This document shows positions 1 through 9,259 of a DNA stretch of 64,000 bases, piece by piece; the stretch's first letter is position 1; every line of letters begins with the position of its first letter. The stretch spans positions 90,948 to 154,947 of the forward strand of contig CANFHC010000005.1 in NCBI GenBank assembly GCA_947446575.1, in the 5' to 3' direction. The position numbers and the translations under genes are program-made. The notes under the pieces were generated by a model that had not been told where the DNA came from, ran no database searches, and worked only from the letters and a program-made list of their open reading frames with translations. Origin of the DNA: Bacteriovoracaceae bacterium. GTDB lineage: Bacteria > Bdellovibrionota > Bacteriovoracia > Bacteriovoracales > Bacteriovoracaceae.

Positions 1-15
1 AAAGGTACCTGAACT

Positions 16-1143
16 ATGAGTAATAAACGCGACTATTATGAAGTCTTGGGAGTCCAAAGAGGAGCTCCTAAAGACGATATCAAAAAAGCTTATCGCAAGT
101 TAGCGATGCAATATCATCCGGATAGAAATCCGGACAATAAAGAAGCTGAATCAAAATTTAAAGAAGCTTCAGAAGCTGCAGATGTTCTGCTCGATGATGA
201 TAAAAAAGCTCGCTACGATCAATTTGGTCATGCCGGAATGAGCGGTGGCGGAGGCGGCGGATTCCAAGGCCAAGGAGATTTTGGAGATTTCGGCGATATA
301 TTCGGCGACATTTTCGGAGATATGCTTGGTGGTGGACGTCGTCGAGGTGGAGGCGGAGGTCGCTCTCGCGGTCGCCCTGGTGACGATTTACAAATGGGAA
401 TTGATATTGATTTCGCAGAAGCCGCTTTTGGTTGTGAAAAAACAATTTCTCTTACAAAAAATGTGAAGTGTGAAACTTGTAGTGGAACCGGAGCAAAAGC
501 TGGTTCAAGTCCAACGACTTGTGATTATTGTAATGGTCACGGTGAAGTAAGACGTCAGCAAGGATTTTTTACAGTTTCATCAACATGTCCAAAATGCAAT
601 GGCTCTGGTCAGATGATCAAAGACCCGTGCGGAACTTGTAATGGTGCTGGTAAAAAGAAAAAGAAAGTAGATCTACAAGTAAAAATTCCTGCAGGTATCG
701 ATCAAGGACAGCGTTTAAAACTTTCGCAAGAAGGCGACGCTGGATCTATGGGCGGACCAAACGGTGATCTTTATGTCGTTATCAATATTAAACAACACGA
801 AATTTTTGAACGCGAAGAATTTGATGTTCACTGTACTGTCCCAATTAGTTTTTCTCAGGCAGCTTTAGGTGCTGAAATGGAAGTGCCAACACTCTCTGGA
901 AAAGTAGCCTTGAAGATTCCAGCGGGAACACAGTCTGGTGTAAAAATGAGATTAAAGGGAAAAGGAATTCAACGTTTAGGTGGATACGGTCAAGGCGATC
1001 AAATTGTCACTGTCCACGTTGAAACGCCTACGAAATTATCTAACGAACAAAAAGAAATTTTGAAGCGCTTAGCTGAAGTCGATCATCTTTCAAATCCGAT
1101 GAGTCGTGGATTTTTTGATAAAGTTAAAGATCTCTTTCAATAA
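16..1143 (+). CDS. dnaJ: Molecular chaperone DnaJ (Hsp40)
   Basis: Co-chaperone that delivers unfolded proteins to DnaK and stimulates its ATPase in the cytoplasm. The 375-residue protein shows the whole type I layout: a J domain with HPD at residues 34-36, a Gly/Phe-rich linker at about 75-115, a zinc domain with four CxxCxGxG repeats ([32 protein letters not shown]) and a C-terminal substrate domain. The length is usual for the family. An AAAGG lies at the extreme left edge, 10 bases before ATG, so the upstream partner (often dnaK) would be outside the window. A strong terminator follows directly, so this is the end of its transcription unit. Confidence 0.97.
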   Translation: MSNKRDYYEVLGVQRGAPKDDIKKAYRKLAMQYHPDRNPDNKEAESKFKEASEAADVLLDDDKKARYDQFGHAGMSGGGGGGFQGQGDFGDFGDIFGDIFGDMLGGGRRRGGGGGRSRGRPGDDLQMGIDIDFAEAAFGCEKTISLTKNVKCETCSGTGAKAGSSPTTCDYCNGHGEVRRQQGFFTVSSTCPKCNGSGQMIKDPCGTCNGAGKKKKKVDLQVKIPAGIDQGQRLKLSQEGDAGSMGGPNGDLYVVINIKQHEIFEREEFDVHCTVPISFSQAALGAEMEVPTLSGKVALKIPAGTQSGVKMRLKGKGIQRLGGYGQGDQIVTVHVETPTKLSNEQKEILKRLAEVDHLSNPMSRGFFDKVKDLFQ

Positions 1144-1150
1144 AAAAGTA

Positions 1151-1181
1151 AAAAAAGGAGGACGTTGTCCTCCTTTTTTTT
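1151..1181 (+). terminator. Intrinsic terminator after dnaJ
   Basis: The sequence AAAGGAGGAC-gtt-GTCCTCCTTT forms a near-perfect stem with a 3-base loop, followed by a run of T. The flanking A and T tracts make it usable from both strands. It closes the dnaJ transcript. Confidence 0.9.
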
Positions 1182-1347
1182 GATTATTTTCTAAAAATTC
1201 ATTGAAATAAGCATGGTCTTTAGGCTCACTCAACCCAAAATTATTTTTCTCTATGAACTAGATTAAGTAAATCCTATGCCAAAAAAGGACAATTGAAAAA
1301 AATTCAAAATACTTAATCTTACTGAGATTATGTTTGCGACATATAAT

Positions 1348-1359
1348 TGACAATTGTCA
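1348..1359. promoter_or_regulatory. 12-base perfect palindrome, possible operator
   Basis: TGACAATTGTCA is a perfect palindrome. It overlaps a TTGACA hexamer at 1347-1352, so it could be an operator over a -35 element, although no good -10 follows at the right distance. In an AT-rich spacer a chance palindrome cannot be excluded. Confidence 0.3.
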
Positions 1360-1383
1360 TTGGTTTTTAAACATATCAAAAAG

Positions 1384-1411
1384 TTGGAAAGTGTAATGCC
1401 TCTTTTATAAA
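1384..1411 (+). promoter_or_regulatory. Putative sigma-70 promoter for the LpoA-like gene
   Basis: TTGGAA (1384-1389) and TATAAA (1406-1411) are separated by 16 bases and lie about 50 bases before the ATG at 1461. The match to consensus is good but read only by eye. Confidence 0.4.
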
Positions 1412-1460
1412 GTCCTATGTCTTGATAGAATGTTTTGAAATTACTTTTTTGGGAATTCAT

Positions 1461-3425
1461 ATGAAATTAATAATTATCCTTTTTTTTACCATCAGCTTGT
1501 CCGCATGTTCAGGCGTAAAGATGATTTCACCAGATAGAAAACTGGCCGATAAAGTTGATACATCTAAATTGTACAAACAATCTTTTTTACAAAAGATGAA
1601 CTTAATTAAAGACAAATTTCGAACAGGGAAAACAGACGCAGCATTGAAAGATTTAGGAGCTATGAAAGAAGCGGAACTGGGAACTGCAGAGCGTAGCACG
1701 CGAAAGAACCTTATTGGTGTAATTAATTTTTCAAAGAAAAATTACGAAGGTGCAGCTAAAAACTTTGAAGAAGCATTAGCGTCTTCAAAAGAAGATCCAG
1801 GCCTAGAGTCTCAAATCTATTTAAACTTAGGTAGTGCTTATTATAAAATGAATCAAAACGACAAAGCGCTGGCTACTTTATCTATGGCAGATTTTAGAAA
1901 TTTGCAGGATAACGAAGCAAAAAAATATCACCAGCTCTATGCTTTACTATCTCAACAATTAGGTAAAAAAGAGCAGAGTCTTTCTGCTTTAATTAGATCG
2001 CTTGAAGATAAAAAGACTATTGCTGATTTAAAGTCTGAAGCTCGCTACACTCAAGCAGAAGAATTATTTTTAAAACTTACTCCAACTGAGCGCGTGCGTT
2101 TATTAGAAGATTTTGATCTAGAAAAAAATCTTACAGTCCCTTATCTTGCCTTCAAAGAGGCTGAGATCGCTTTTAAAAGTGGAGATAAAGAGAAAGTAGC
2201 CGACTACTCAACATGGATTGAAAAGCGTTATGGAAACAACAGTGAGATAATGAATCTGTTAAAGAATCTAGGCGTAAGAAGTGAAAACGAAAATGTAAAA
2301 ATAGATATTCGTTATATCGGTATAGCTTTGCCTTTATCTGGAGAGAGAAAATCTCTTGGAGAAAGAGCACTTGCGGGTATTGATATTGCTTTAGAAGAGC
2401 TAGGAGTTGATCCTGCTAAGAAATATCGCATTGAAATGAAAGACACTCAGGGCTCATCGGCTACAGCTGCATTTGCGGTAAAAGATTTAATTGAGGTAAA
2501 TAATGTTTCGGCAGTCATCGGCGGCCTGGTGCCAGCTTCTGCAACTAAAGAATATTTAGAAGCGAAAAAGCACGGTGTTTTTTTTATTTCTCTATCTCCA
2601 GTTTTTTTACCTAAAGAAGAAAAAAATCATTTATTGATTGAAGTTCCAGCATCAATTGAATCTCAAATTAATCATCTTTTCTCTGAGAAGATGATTTCAA
2701 AATTAGGAAATCGACCTGCTATTATTTATCCTAAAAATGAATTGGGTGAAGCATATGCTAATGAATTTTGGAGACGATCGAAAAAATTAAATTTAGATGT
2801 TACAGGATTAATATCTTACGATAGAAATGCCACAGATTTTAGAGAGACTGTAAAAAATATTTTGGGAATTAAGTTTACTCGTGAACGTGAGGAAGAGGCC
2901 AATATCGTTAATGACATTGCTAATCTTGAAAAAAATAAAAGTATAAAGCGTTTACAAAATCTTCAACCTCAAATCGATTTCGATTGGATTTTTGTTCCTG
3001 GACTTCCAAAAGAAGTAGTTCAGATTTTGCCTAACTTTAATTACTTCGACGCTTTCAATTTAAGTTATATAGGTGTTCCTAGTTGGAGATCTGAGCTTAT
3101 GACAAATGAAGGCTATCGCTATGGAAATGTTTTCTTTATGGATGAATCACTTCCAACTATCGAATCTCCCTTTACTCAAAAATTTCAAACAAAATTCAAT
3201 AAGCCACCAAAGTTCGTTGAAACAATTTCTTATGATGCTCTTAAAATTGTTTCCAATATTATTGAAGCAGAGCCTACGATGAGTACTCGTCAGGACCTAG
3301 ATTTAGCTTTGGAAAAGAAGGGAAATATTCAAGGTGAAAGTGGGCAATGGAAACTTGATGAAGATATCTGGATGAAGGATATGGCCACGTTTAAAATTAA
3401 ACGCGATGGTGTTGAAGCACTATAA
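1461..3425 (+). CDS. LpoA-like lipoprotein: TPR region plus periplasmic-binding fold (penicillin-binding protein activator)
   Basis: Predicted lipoprotein of 654 residues. The ATG at 1461 is chosen because it gives a type II signal peptide ending in the lipobox LSAC; the open frame runs 13 codons further upstream but those residues do not look like a signal. Residues about 50-190 are helical with TPR-like pairs (for example NLGSAYYKMNQNDKALATL). From about 285 the protein reads like a type 1 periplasmic-binding domain (YIGIALPLSGERKSLGERA, then AVIGGLVPASA). This two-part plan is that of LpoA/LppC, the outer-membrane activator of PBP1a. A branched-chain amino acid type binding protein is the alternative, but no transporter lies beside it. 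Confidence 0.7.
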   Translation: MKLIIILFFTISLSACSGVKMISPDRKLADKVDTSKLYKQSFLQKMNLIKDKFRTGKTDAALKDLGAMKEAELGTAERSTRKNLIGVINFSKKNYEGAAKNFEEALASSKEDPGLESQIYLNLGSAYYKMNQNDKALATLSMADFRNLQDNEAKKYHQLYALLSQQLGKKEQSLSALIRSLEDKKTIADLKSEARYTQAEELFLKLTPTERVRLLEDFDLEKNLTVPYLAFKEAEIAFKSGDKEKVADYSTWIEKRYGNNSEIMNLLKNLGVRSENENVKIDIRYIGIALPLSGERKSLGERALAGIDIALEELGVDPAKKYRIEMKDTQGSSATAAFAVKDLIEVNNVSAVIGGLVPASATKEYLEAKKHGVFFISLSPVFLPKEEKNHLLIEVPASIESQINHLFSEKMISKLGNRPAIIYPKNELGEAYANEFWRRSKKLNLDVTGLISYDRNATDFRETVKNILGIKFTREREEEANIVNDIANLEKNKSIKRLQNLQPQIDFDWIFVPGLPKEVVQILPNFNYFDAFNLSYIGVPSWRSELMTNEGYRYGNVFFMDESLPTIESPFTQKFQTKFNKPPKFVETISYDALKIVSNIIEAEPTMSTRQDLDLALEKKGNIQGESGQWKLDEDIWMKDMATFKIKRDGVEAL

Positions 3426-3441
3426 TTGCATATAAATCAAT

Positions 3442-3487
3442 TATTTAGTTCCATTGCCCAACTGTTCTGGTCAGGCAATTGGAAATA
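3442..3487. repeat. Imperfect inverted repeat between convergent genes
   Basis: TTCCATTGCC and GGCAATTGGAA pair with one bulged base around a 15-base loop. It lies between the 3' end of the LpoA-like gene and the 3' end of the small minus-strand gene at 3505. There is no clear T tract, so a terminator role is only possible. Confidence 0.3.
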
Positions 3488-3504
3488 AATATTTTCTTAG
3501 AAAA

Positions 3505-3609
3505 TTATTTTTTTGCTGCAGCAATTTTCTTTTTGATTCTTAGTTTTTTCTTCAATTGTGCAGTTTTTCTTTTCATTTTTAGTTCGCTAGCTTTTCTACC
3601 TTGGCCCAT
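3505..3609 (-). CDS. 34-residue highly basic small protein
   Basis: An open frame too short for most gene callers. It reads MGQGRKASELKMKRKTAQ, then a second Lys-rich half ending AAAKK and a stop. Fifteen of 34 residues are Lys or Arg and only one is acidic. AAAGGA lies 9 bases or so before the ATG, which is a better ribosome site than many larger genes here have. It sits alone on the minus strand between two plus-strand genes. The composition suggests an RNA-, ribosome- or DNA-associated peptide, like very small ribosomal proteins, but I do not recognise a family. Confidence reflects the good start signal and the non-random composition. Confidence 0.6.
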   Translation of the reverse strand: MGQGRKASELKMKRKTAQLKKKLRIKKKIAAAKK

Positions 3610-3724
3610 GGTGATTTCATCCTTTTTGGTCAGTTACTATTAAGCTCATCATAGTATTCAAATCACCTTGAGAAATCTAGTATTTAATTGTTGTATCCGA
3701 CCTCGTCAGATGATAAATTTTATT

Positions 3725-3742
3725 ACAAACGATTTAGTTTGT
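3725..3742. repeat. Inverted repeat in the amn 5' region
   Basis: ACAAAC-gattta-GTTTGT forms a 6-base-pair inverted repeat about 20 bases before the amn start. It could be an operator or a leader hairpin. Nothing else supports a role. Confidence 0.25.
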
Positions 3743-3763
3743 TAAAGACAGTTGGATCTAATA

Positions 3764-4693
3764 ATGGGTGTTGTTAAAAAAGTTGCGTTAAAAAAAGTGA
3801 CGCAAAAAAAATCTCGTGCGAAAACTATTGCGAGTCATAGTGCGAAAAAACGTGTGGAAGTGCTCCAAGAGATTGAAGATCTTAAGGAAAAGCTGCGCGC
3901 GCGTAGGATTCACGGCAACGAAGATAAGAAAAAAATCGCTCGCGATATGCTAGAGCGTTATACTGGTCACAACGTTGAAGATTTCCAAAAGCAAATCATT
4001 CTAACAAATTTTCATTACTACGTTGAGCGCTTTAACGCTCTTCTTCCTGACAATCACTATACGCAAGGGTCAGCCTTCAAAGCTTCTTCTTCTGCGAAGG
4101 CTCAAGTAACTATCATCGAATTCGGTGTAGGATCAGCTATGGCCGCTCTCATTGGAGAGTTGTTAGCAGTGGTAGAGCCAAAAGCTGTATTGTTTTTAGG
4201 TTTAGCAGGTGGTGTGCACCCTTCTCTTGAAGTGGGAGATTTTGTTCTTCCGATCGCTTCAATAAGAGGCGAAGGTGTGACTCAACATTTTCTTCCTGAG
4301 CAAGTTCCAGCGCTACCGACATTTAAAGTTCAAAAATTTGTTTCGCAAATTTTGGTAGAACACGGACTTGAGTATAGAACGGGCACAATTCACTCCACTG
4401 ACTACCGTTTTTGGGAATTTGATGACCGCTTTAAGTTAAATTTATTAGAACAACGTGTTTTAGCAGTAGAGATGGAAACTGCCGCTTTGTTCGTTTCTTG
4501 TTTTGTGAGTAAAGTTAATATTGGAGCTCTTCTTCTCATTTCGGATCACCCATTAAAACGTGGCGGGATCAAAACGAAAGCTTCAGCTAAAGCAGTTTTT
4601 AGAAAATTTACTGACGTTCATATCGAACTAGGTATTGAAGCTATGGCCGATATTGCGGAGAGAGGCGAAGCGATTAGACACTATCAGTGGTAA
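3764..4693 (+). CDS. amn: AMP nucleosidase-like nucleoside phosphorylase superfamily protein
   Basis: Predicted to split AMP into adenine and ribose-5-phosphate. The 309-residue protein starts with a Lys-rich N-terminus (about 1-45) and then carries the phosphorylase fold: IIEFGVGSAMAA, FLGLAGGVHPSLEVGDFVLP and the substrate-binding VEMETAALF with a later ISDHPL. The length fits the short AMP nucleosidases rather than the long E. coli Amn. The ATG is preferred over an upstream TTG at 3752; GGAT lies 7 bases before it. A related 5'-methylthioadenosine or purine nucleosidase is the main alternative. Confidence 0.75.
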   Translation: MGVVKKVALKKVTQKKSRAKTIASHSAKKRVEVLQEIEDLKEKLRARRIHGNEDKKKIARDMLERYTGHNVEDFQKQIILTNFHYYVERFNALLPDNHYTQGSAFKASSSAKAQVTIIEFGVGSAMAALIGELLAVVEPKAVLFLGLAGGVHPSLEVGDFVLPIASIRGEGVTQHFLPEQVPALPTFKVQKFVSQILVEHGLEYRTGTIHSTDYRFWEFDDRFKLNLLEQRVLAVEMETAALFVSCFVSKVNIGALLLISDHPLKRGGIKTKASAKAVFRKFTDVHIELGIEAMADIAERGEAIRHYQW

Positions 4694-5769
<1,076 letters not shown>

Positions 5770-5788
5770 GAGATGAAAAGGTGCTTTC

Positions 5789-6673
5789 ATGGTGGAAAGC
5801 TCAATAGGCTCACGCCCAAAAATTAATTTTATAAAACTCACAAGTGAAGAGCTATCTAGTAAGATAGCTCTTTTAGTTTCTAATCATGACCGAGTGATTT
5901 TTTGGAAGACTTCTCCTCGCTATTTCGAGGGAGTGGCCCATCATTTTCAAGTACAGGGTCGCATCTTGCTCACGTTGGATAAAACCGATATTTTCATACG
6001 CGTTCCAGGTGAGACGATTTGTTTGAACTTTATCCTTAATGACATCGATTATTTTTTACGTGGGAAAGTTCTTGAACAAGTTGAAGATTCCTCGCAAATA
6101 ACGATTGAATTGCAAGAAGAGTGTTTCCGAGTGGAAAAGCGCTCGCGCGAGCGTCTTCTGACTTATCCTGTTTACGATGTTTATGCTTATTTAAAATTTC
6201 ATAAGGCTTCTAGCGGCAATGTCATTTTTTTTAATAAAGGGGAACAAAAGACTCGCGATTTTTTCTCGGAGATTGATAATATTCAAAAAAATAAAATTGC
6301 AGCAATGTCTTCTGATTTAAATCCAGGGGATGAAGAAGATGTTGTGGGTTTTAGAGTTGAAGACATCTCTTCAACTGGACTTAGTTTTTTCGCCAACGTT
6401 AAAGAAAAAGAAATGGTTTTAGATTCCCTTTCCCAAGAGAAGTTTTCATTAGTCCTAAACTTTGAAACGCAGGTTTTTAATTTAGAAGAAGCAGTTGTTG
6501 TCTATAAGATGAATTATATCAATGCTCAATTCTCAGGCATTCCCATGTTTAAAGTTGGAATTAACTTTAAGCACAGTTCAAGCCTAAAAAGAAAAATTGA
6601 AGATATCTCTGGTATTACATTGGATTTGGTTAATTACCAAAAAGAATTCGAAGAGTTCATTAAAAATGAATAA
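5789..6673 (+). CDS. PilZ-like domain protein
   Basis: Soluble protein of 294 residues with no signal peptide. A candidate c-di-GMP-binding motif is split: RVEKR at residues 114-118 (RxxxR) and DISSTG at 192-197 (DxSxxG). Between them lies an insert longer than usual for PilZ, so the assignment is tentative. The N-terminal 100 residues resemble a YcgR-N type beta domain. Together this would be a two-domain YcgR-like effector. AAAGG lies 8 bases before the ATG. It follows mreB by 33 bases and its stop overlaps the next lipoprotein start (ATGAATAA), so they are co-translated. Confidence 0.55.
   Translation: MVESSIGSRPKINFIKLTSEELSSKIALLVSNHDRVIFWKTSPRYFEGVAHHFQVQGRILLTLDKTDIFIRVPGETICLNFILNDIDYFLRGKVLEQVEDSSQITIELQEECFRVEKRSRERLLTYPVYDVYAYLKFHKASSGNVIFFNKGEQKTRDFFSEIDNIQKNKIAAMSSDLNPGDEEDVVGFRVEDISSTGLSFFANVKEKEMVLDSLSQEKFSLVLNFETQVFNLEEAVVVYKMNYINAQFSGIPMFKVGINFKHSSSLKRKIEDISGITLDLVNYQKEFEEFIKNE
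5847..5875 (+). terminator. Terminator-like hairpin inside the PilZ-like gene
   Basis: AAGAGCTATC-tagtaa-GATAGCTCTT is a perfect 10-base-pair stem followed by TTAG and TTTC. It lies about 60 bases into the PilZ-like frame and 92 bases after the mreB stop. Its shape is that of an intrinsic terminator, although the T tract is short and shared with the stem. Confidence 0.45.
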
Positions 6674-7514
6674 AACCGTTGGGCTAATCTTTTTTTCCCT
6701 AATTGCTCTTTCCGCTTGTTCTACAGGTGTTAAAAAAGCAAAAGAATTAAAAAAAGAACTAGTCAGAGGTGAAGAGCATTTTTCATATACTGATAAAAAT
6801 GGGCAATACCTCGTCAGGCTTACGGCCGGTTTTAATAAAAAAGAAAATACATTTTTTTCGAAGAGATCATTAGAGAGTTCAGGAGAAGAAGGAAACAAAA
6901 TTCTGGAACAAAGTGTAGTTCTTTCAGATTTAGGAAGTATTAAAAAGAAAAAGAATATTCTTCGTCCAAAGCTTTCTCAATACAATGTCTGGTTTGATGG
7001 AAAAAAATATTTTTCTGAATTAAAAATGAATCCTATTAAAAAGACTATCGATGTAAAAATGGTCAGTCCTGAATCGCAGTGGAATGGCGTTAAACAAGTT
7101 AAACTTCCTAGCACCAAAGTTCTGTATTGTTTTTTCTCACAAGTTATTGAGTGTGCAAAAACAATCGGATTTTTATCTGAGGCCATTAACAAAGAAACAG
7201 GAACGATGAACTTTTATATCATTTGGGAAGGCTATCCCTACATGAATGAAACTTTCACAGATTTTCCTTCACAATTAATCTCTAAGGCTCAACTTGAGTA
7301 CGATGGAAAAACAAAAGAAAATGAACGCCGTTTCAATTTAAAAGTGGCTGGGCAATCAATTTTTTTCGTCTTAGATACTCACCAACAAATGAAAAAAATG
7401 TTTTGGGTTTCTCAAGGAATCTCGATGGTTAGTATGCTTGTTAAAAAATCATCTGATAATCCCAAGGAAAATTCTGGTGAAGATTTAAAGGAAGCAGGGG
7501 GTAGTATTGAGTAA
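6666..7514 (+). CDS. Predicted lipoprotein of unknown function
   Basis: Lipoprotein of 282 residues. The start at 6666 gives a clean type II signal with lipobox LSAC at about residues 13-16 (SLIALSACSTG). A longer frame begins at 6597 but would bury the signal. The mature protein is Lys-rich and mixed alpha/beta with no family I recognise. It overlaps the PilZ-like gene by 8 bases and the permease gene after it by 8, so it is tightly coupled to the transporter genes. A role as a substrate-binding or accessory lipoprotein for that transporter is inference from position only. Confidence 0.65.
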   Translation: MNKTVGLIFFSLIALSACSTGVKKAKELKKELVRGEEHFSYTDKNGQYLVRLTAGFNKKENTFFSKRSLESSGEEGNKILEQSVVLSDLGSIKKKKNILRPKLSQYNVWFDGKKYFSELKMNPIKKTIDVKMVSPESQWNGVKQVKLPSTKVLYCFFSQVIECAKTIGFLSEAINKETGTMNFYIIWEGYPYMNETFTDFPSQLISKAQLEYDGKTKENERRFNLKVAGQSIFFVLDTHQQMKKMFWVSQGISMVSMLVKKSSDNPKENSGEDLKEAGGSIE

Positions 7515-8421
7515 AATATTTAATAAAACCCTTTATGCACTACTTACAATTTTTGTAGCCCTCACGACTATCTTTTTTGTTATCCGGTTATCTCCAGGGG
7601 ATCCAGTCGAAACTGTTTTGGGACAAAAAGCGACTCAAGCAGAAATTAGCAAATTAAGAAATCAACTCGGATTAAATTTATCTTTAATGTCTCAGTATAA
7701 AGTTTATTTAAAGGGATTATCTCAGGGTGATTTAGGGAAAACAATTTTTGGTGCAAAAGACGTTAAAGGACTTTTAAAAGAAAGAATGAAGCCTACTATT
7801 ACACTCGCTACAATTTCTGTAACCATGTCGGCTTTTATTGGAATTTTTTTAGGCATGTGGGCCGGTGTAAAAAAAAATAAAGGGTTTGATAAGTTTTCCC
7901 GTCTCATTTCTCTCTTTGCTTTATCGTTTCCTATTTTTTCCCTAGCTCCACTTTTAGTTTTAATTTTTTCAATAAAACTAAATTTACTTCCTGTATCCGA
8001 ATGGGGAACTCTAAAACATGCGATATTGCCTATTATTACTTTAGTCATTCCTCTTTCTGCTGTGCTTATGCGGGTGACACGCAATAAATACCTCGAAGAA
8101 GTTCATTCACAATGGGTTATGGTTACTCGCTCTAAGGGGCTAGATGAAGTTGCAATCCTTCTTAGAATTTTAAAAGTTTGTCTGCCTACAATTTTAAATA
8201 TTGTGGCTATTCAACTCTCTGTTGTTATTGCTGGAACAATGATTACTGAAACTATTTTTGATATACCAGGAATGGGTTCGTTATTATTTGATGGTATTCA
8301 AAATCGCGACTATCCAATCGTTCAAGGTGTTATTGTTTATTCGACTGTTACTTATATGGTGATTTATTTTCTGATTGATTTTATTAATGAGAGAATTGAT
8401 CCAAGGACTGCGAGTGAGTAG
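7507..8421 (+). CDS. ABC transporter permease, DppB/OppB family
   Basis: Inner-membrane permease of 304 residues for oligopeptide-type import. Membrane segments are visible at about 8-28, 95-120, 130-155, 170-190, 230-255 and 275-295. The EAA loop reads VMVTRSKGLDEVAILLRIL, which contacts the ATPase. FFVIRLSPGDPVE is the family N-terminal signature. The start is TTG, placed 5 bases after AGGGGG. It overlaps the lipoprotein gene before it and the DppC-like gene after it. No ATPase or solute-binding protein of this family is in the window, so the transporter must borrow them or they lie elsewhere. Confidence 0.88.
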   Translation: MSKIFNKTLYALLTIFVALTTIFFVIRLSPGDPVETVLGQKATQAEISKLRNQLGLNLSLMSQYKVYLKGLSQGDLGKTIFGAKDVKGLLKERMKPTITLATISVTMSAFIGIFLGMWAGVKKNKGFDKFSRLISLFALSFPIFSLAPLLVLIFSIKLNLLPVSEWGTLKHAILPIITLVIPLSAVLMRVTRNKYLEEVHSQWVMVTRSKGLDEVAILLRILKVCLPTILNIVAIQLSVVIAGTMITETIFDIPGMGSLLFDGIQNRDYPIVQGVIVYSTVTYMVIYFLIDFINERIDPRTASE

Positions 8422-9247
8422 AAAAATTACCAAAGAAATGCGTTGGGGGTTTGGCATACTTTCACTGTACGCAGTCTGGGCCGTTGCTTGGTTTTTCTAT
8501 CGCTCACTTATTAAAGGTTCAATTTTTCGTCCATATGTTCCAGAACTAAATATGCAAACTGAACTTGCTTTGCCTTTCAGTAAAGGATTAATCCTTGGCG
8601 CAGATTTATTAGGTAGATCTCTGCTAGAAGTTTTATCAGCAGGGCTAACTTATTCTCTAACTATTTCACTGATCGTCACAATCTCTACCGCTTCAATTGG
8701 AATCTTCATGGGCTATATGGCTGTGAAGGCTCCGAGTTGGTTTAAATTATGTTTCGATCTATTAATCAATATTATTTTTATTTTTCCTAGCATCTTAATT
8801 GCTATAATGATTATGGCTGTTACGGGTCAGTCGATGCAGGGATTGATTTTTGCTTTAGTTATTACTGGTTGGTCAGGTTATGCAAAAATAGCTCGCGGAG
8901 AATCCAAACGAGTTTTGGCGCTTACTTATGTGGAAGGAGCAAGAGCTGTTGGTATTGGAGAAGTGAGATTATTTTTTAGAATTATTATTCCAGCAATATT
9001 GCCAGTGATGATTGTGAATATGGTTTTAGGAATAAGTGGAGTTATTATAAGTGAAGCAGCCTTGGGATTTTTGGGACTAGGTGCTAGTCCCTATTCTTGG
9101 GGTGCAATGTTAGGTGCATCTAAAACAGTTTTATTAGAAGCTCCGCACATCGCAATGATTTTAAGTTTAACAATGGCCGGATTAATTATTGGATTAAATT
9201 TATTGGGTGATGGTCTAAGAGATTACCTCGATCCAAAAGAAAATTAA
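8414..9247 (+). CDS. ABC transporter permease, DppC/OppC family
   Basis: Second half-channel of the peptide-type transporter, 277 residues from a GTG at 8414. That start is chosen because AAGGA lies 7 bases before it and GTGAGTAG overlaps the stop of the DppB-like gene; an ATT/ATG further upstream has no ribosome site. Family features are the N-terminal segment, the LGADLLGRSLL stretch (the usual GTDxLGRD motif), and the EAA loop YVEGARAVGIGEVRLFFRI. NagZ follows 12 bases later, which suggests the substrate could be a cell-wall peptide. Confidence 0.88.
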   Translation: MSRKITKEMRWGFGILSLYAVWAVAWFFYRSLIKGSIFRPYVPELNMQTELALPFSKGLILGADLLGRSLLEVLSAGLTYSLTISLIVTISTASIGIFMGYMAVKAPSWFKLCFDLLINIIFIFPSILIAIMIMAVTGQSMQGLIFALVITGWSGYAKIARGESKRVLALTYVEGARAVGIGEVRLFFRIIIPAILPVMIVNMVLGISGVIISEAALGFLGLGASPYSWGAMLGASKTVLLEAPHIAMILSLTMAGLIIGLNLLGDGLRDYLDPKEN

Positions 9248-9259
9248 GATAGGAATTAT

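Larger units (their letters stand above)
1182..1460. other. Intergenic region before the LpoA-like gene
   Basis: This AT-rich stretch separates the dnaJ terminator from the next lipoprotein gene. I see no convincing gene in it. It holds a 12-base palindrome at 1348-1359 and a sigma-70-like promoter at 1384-1411, listed separately. Confidence 0.6.

Noticed and set aside
7722..8084. Minus-strand frame of 120 codons in the DppB-like gene
   Set aside because: Antisense shadow of a membrane protein; no ribosome site or family.
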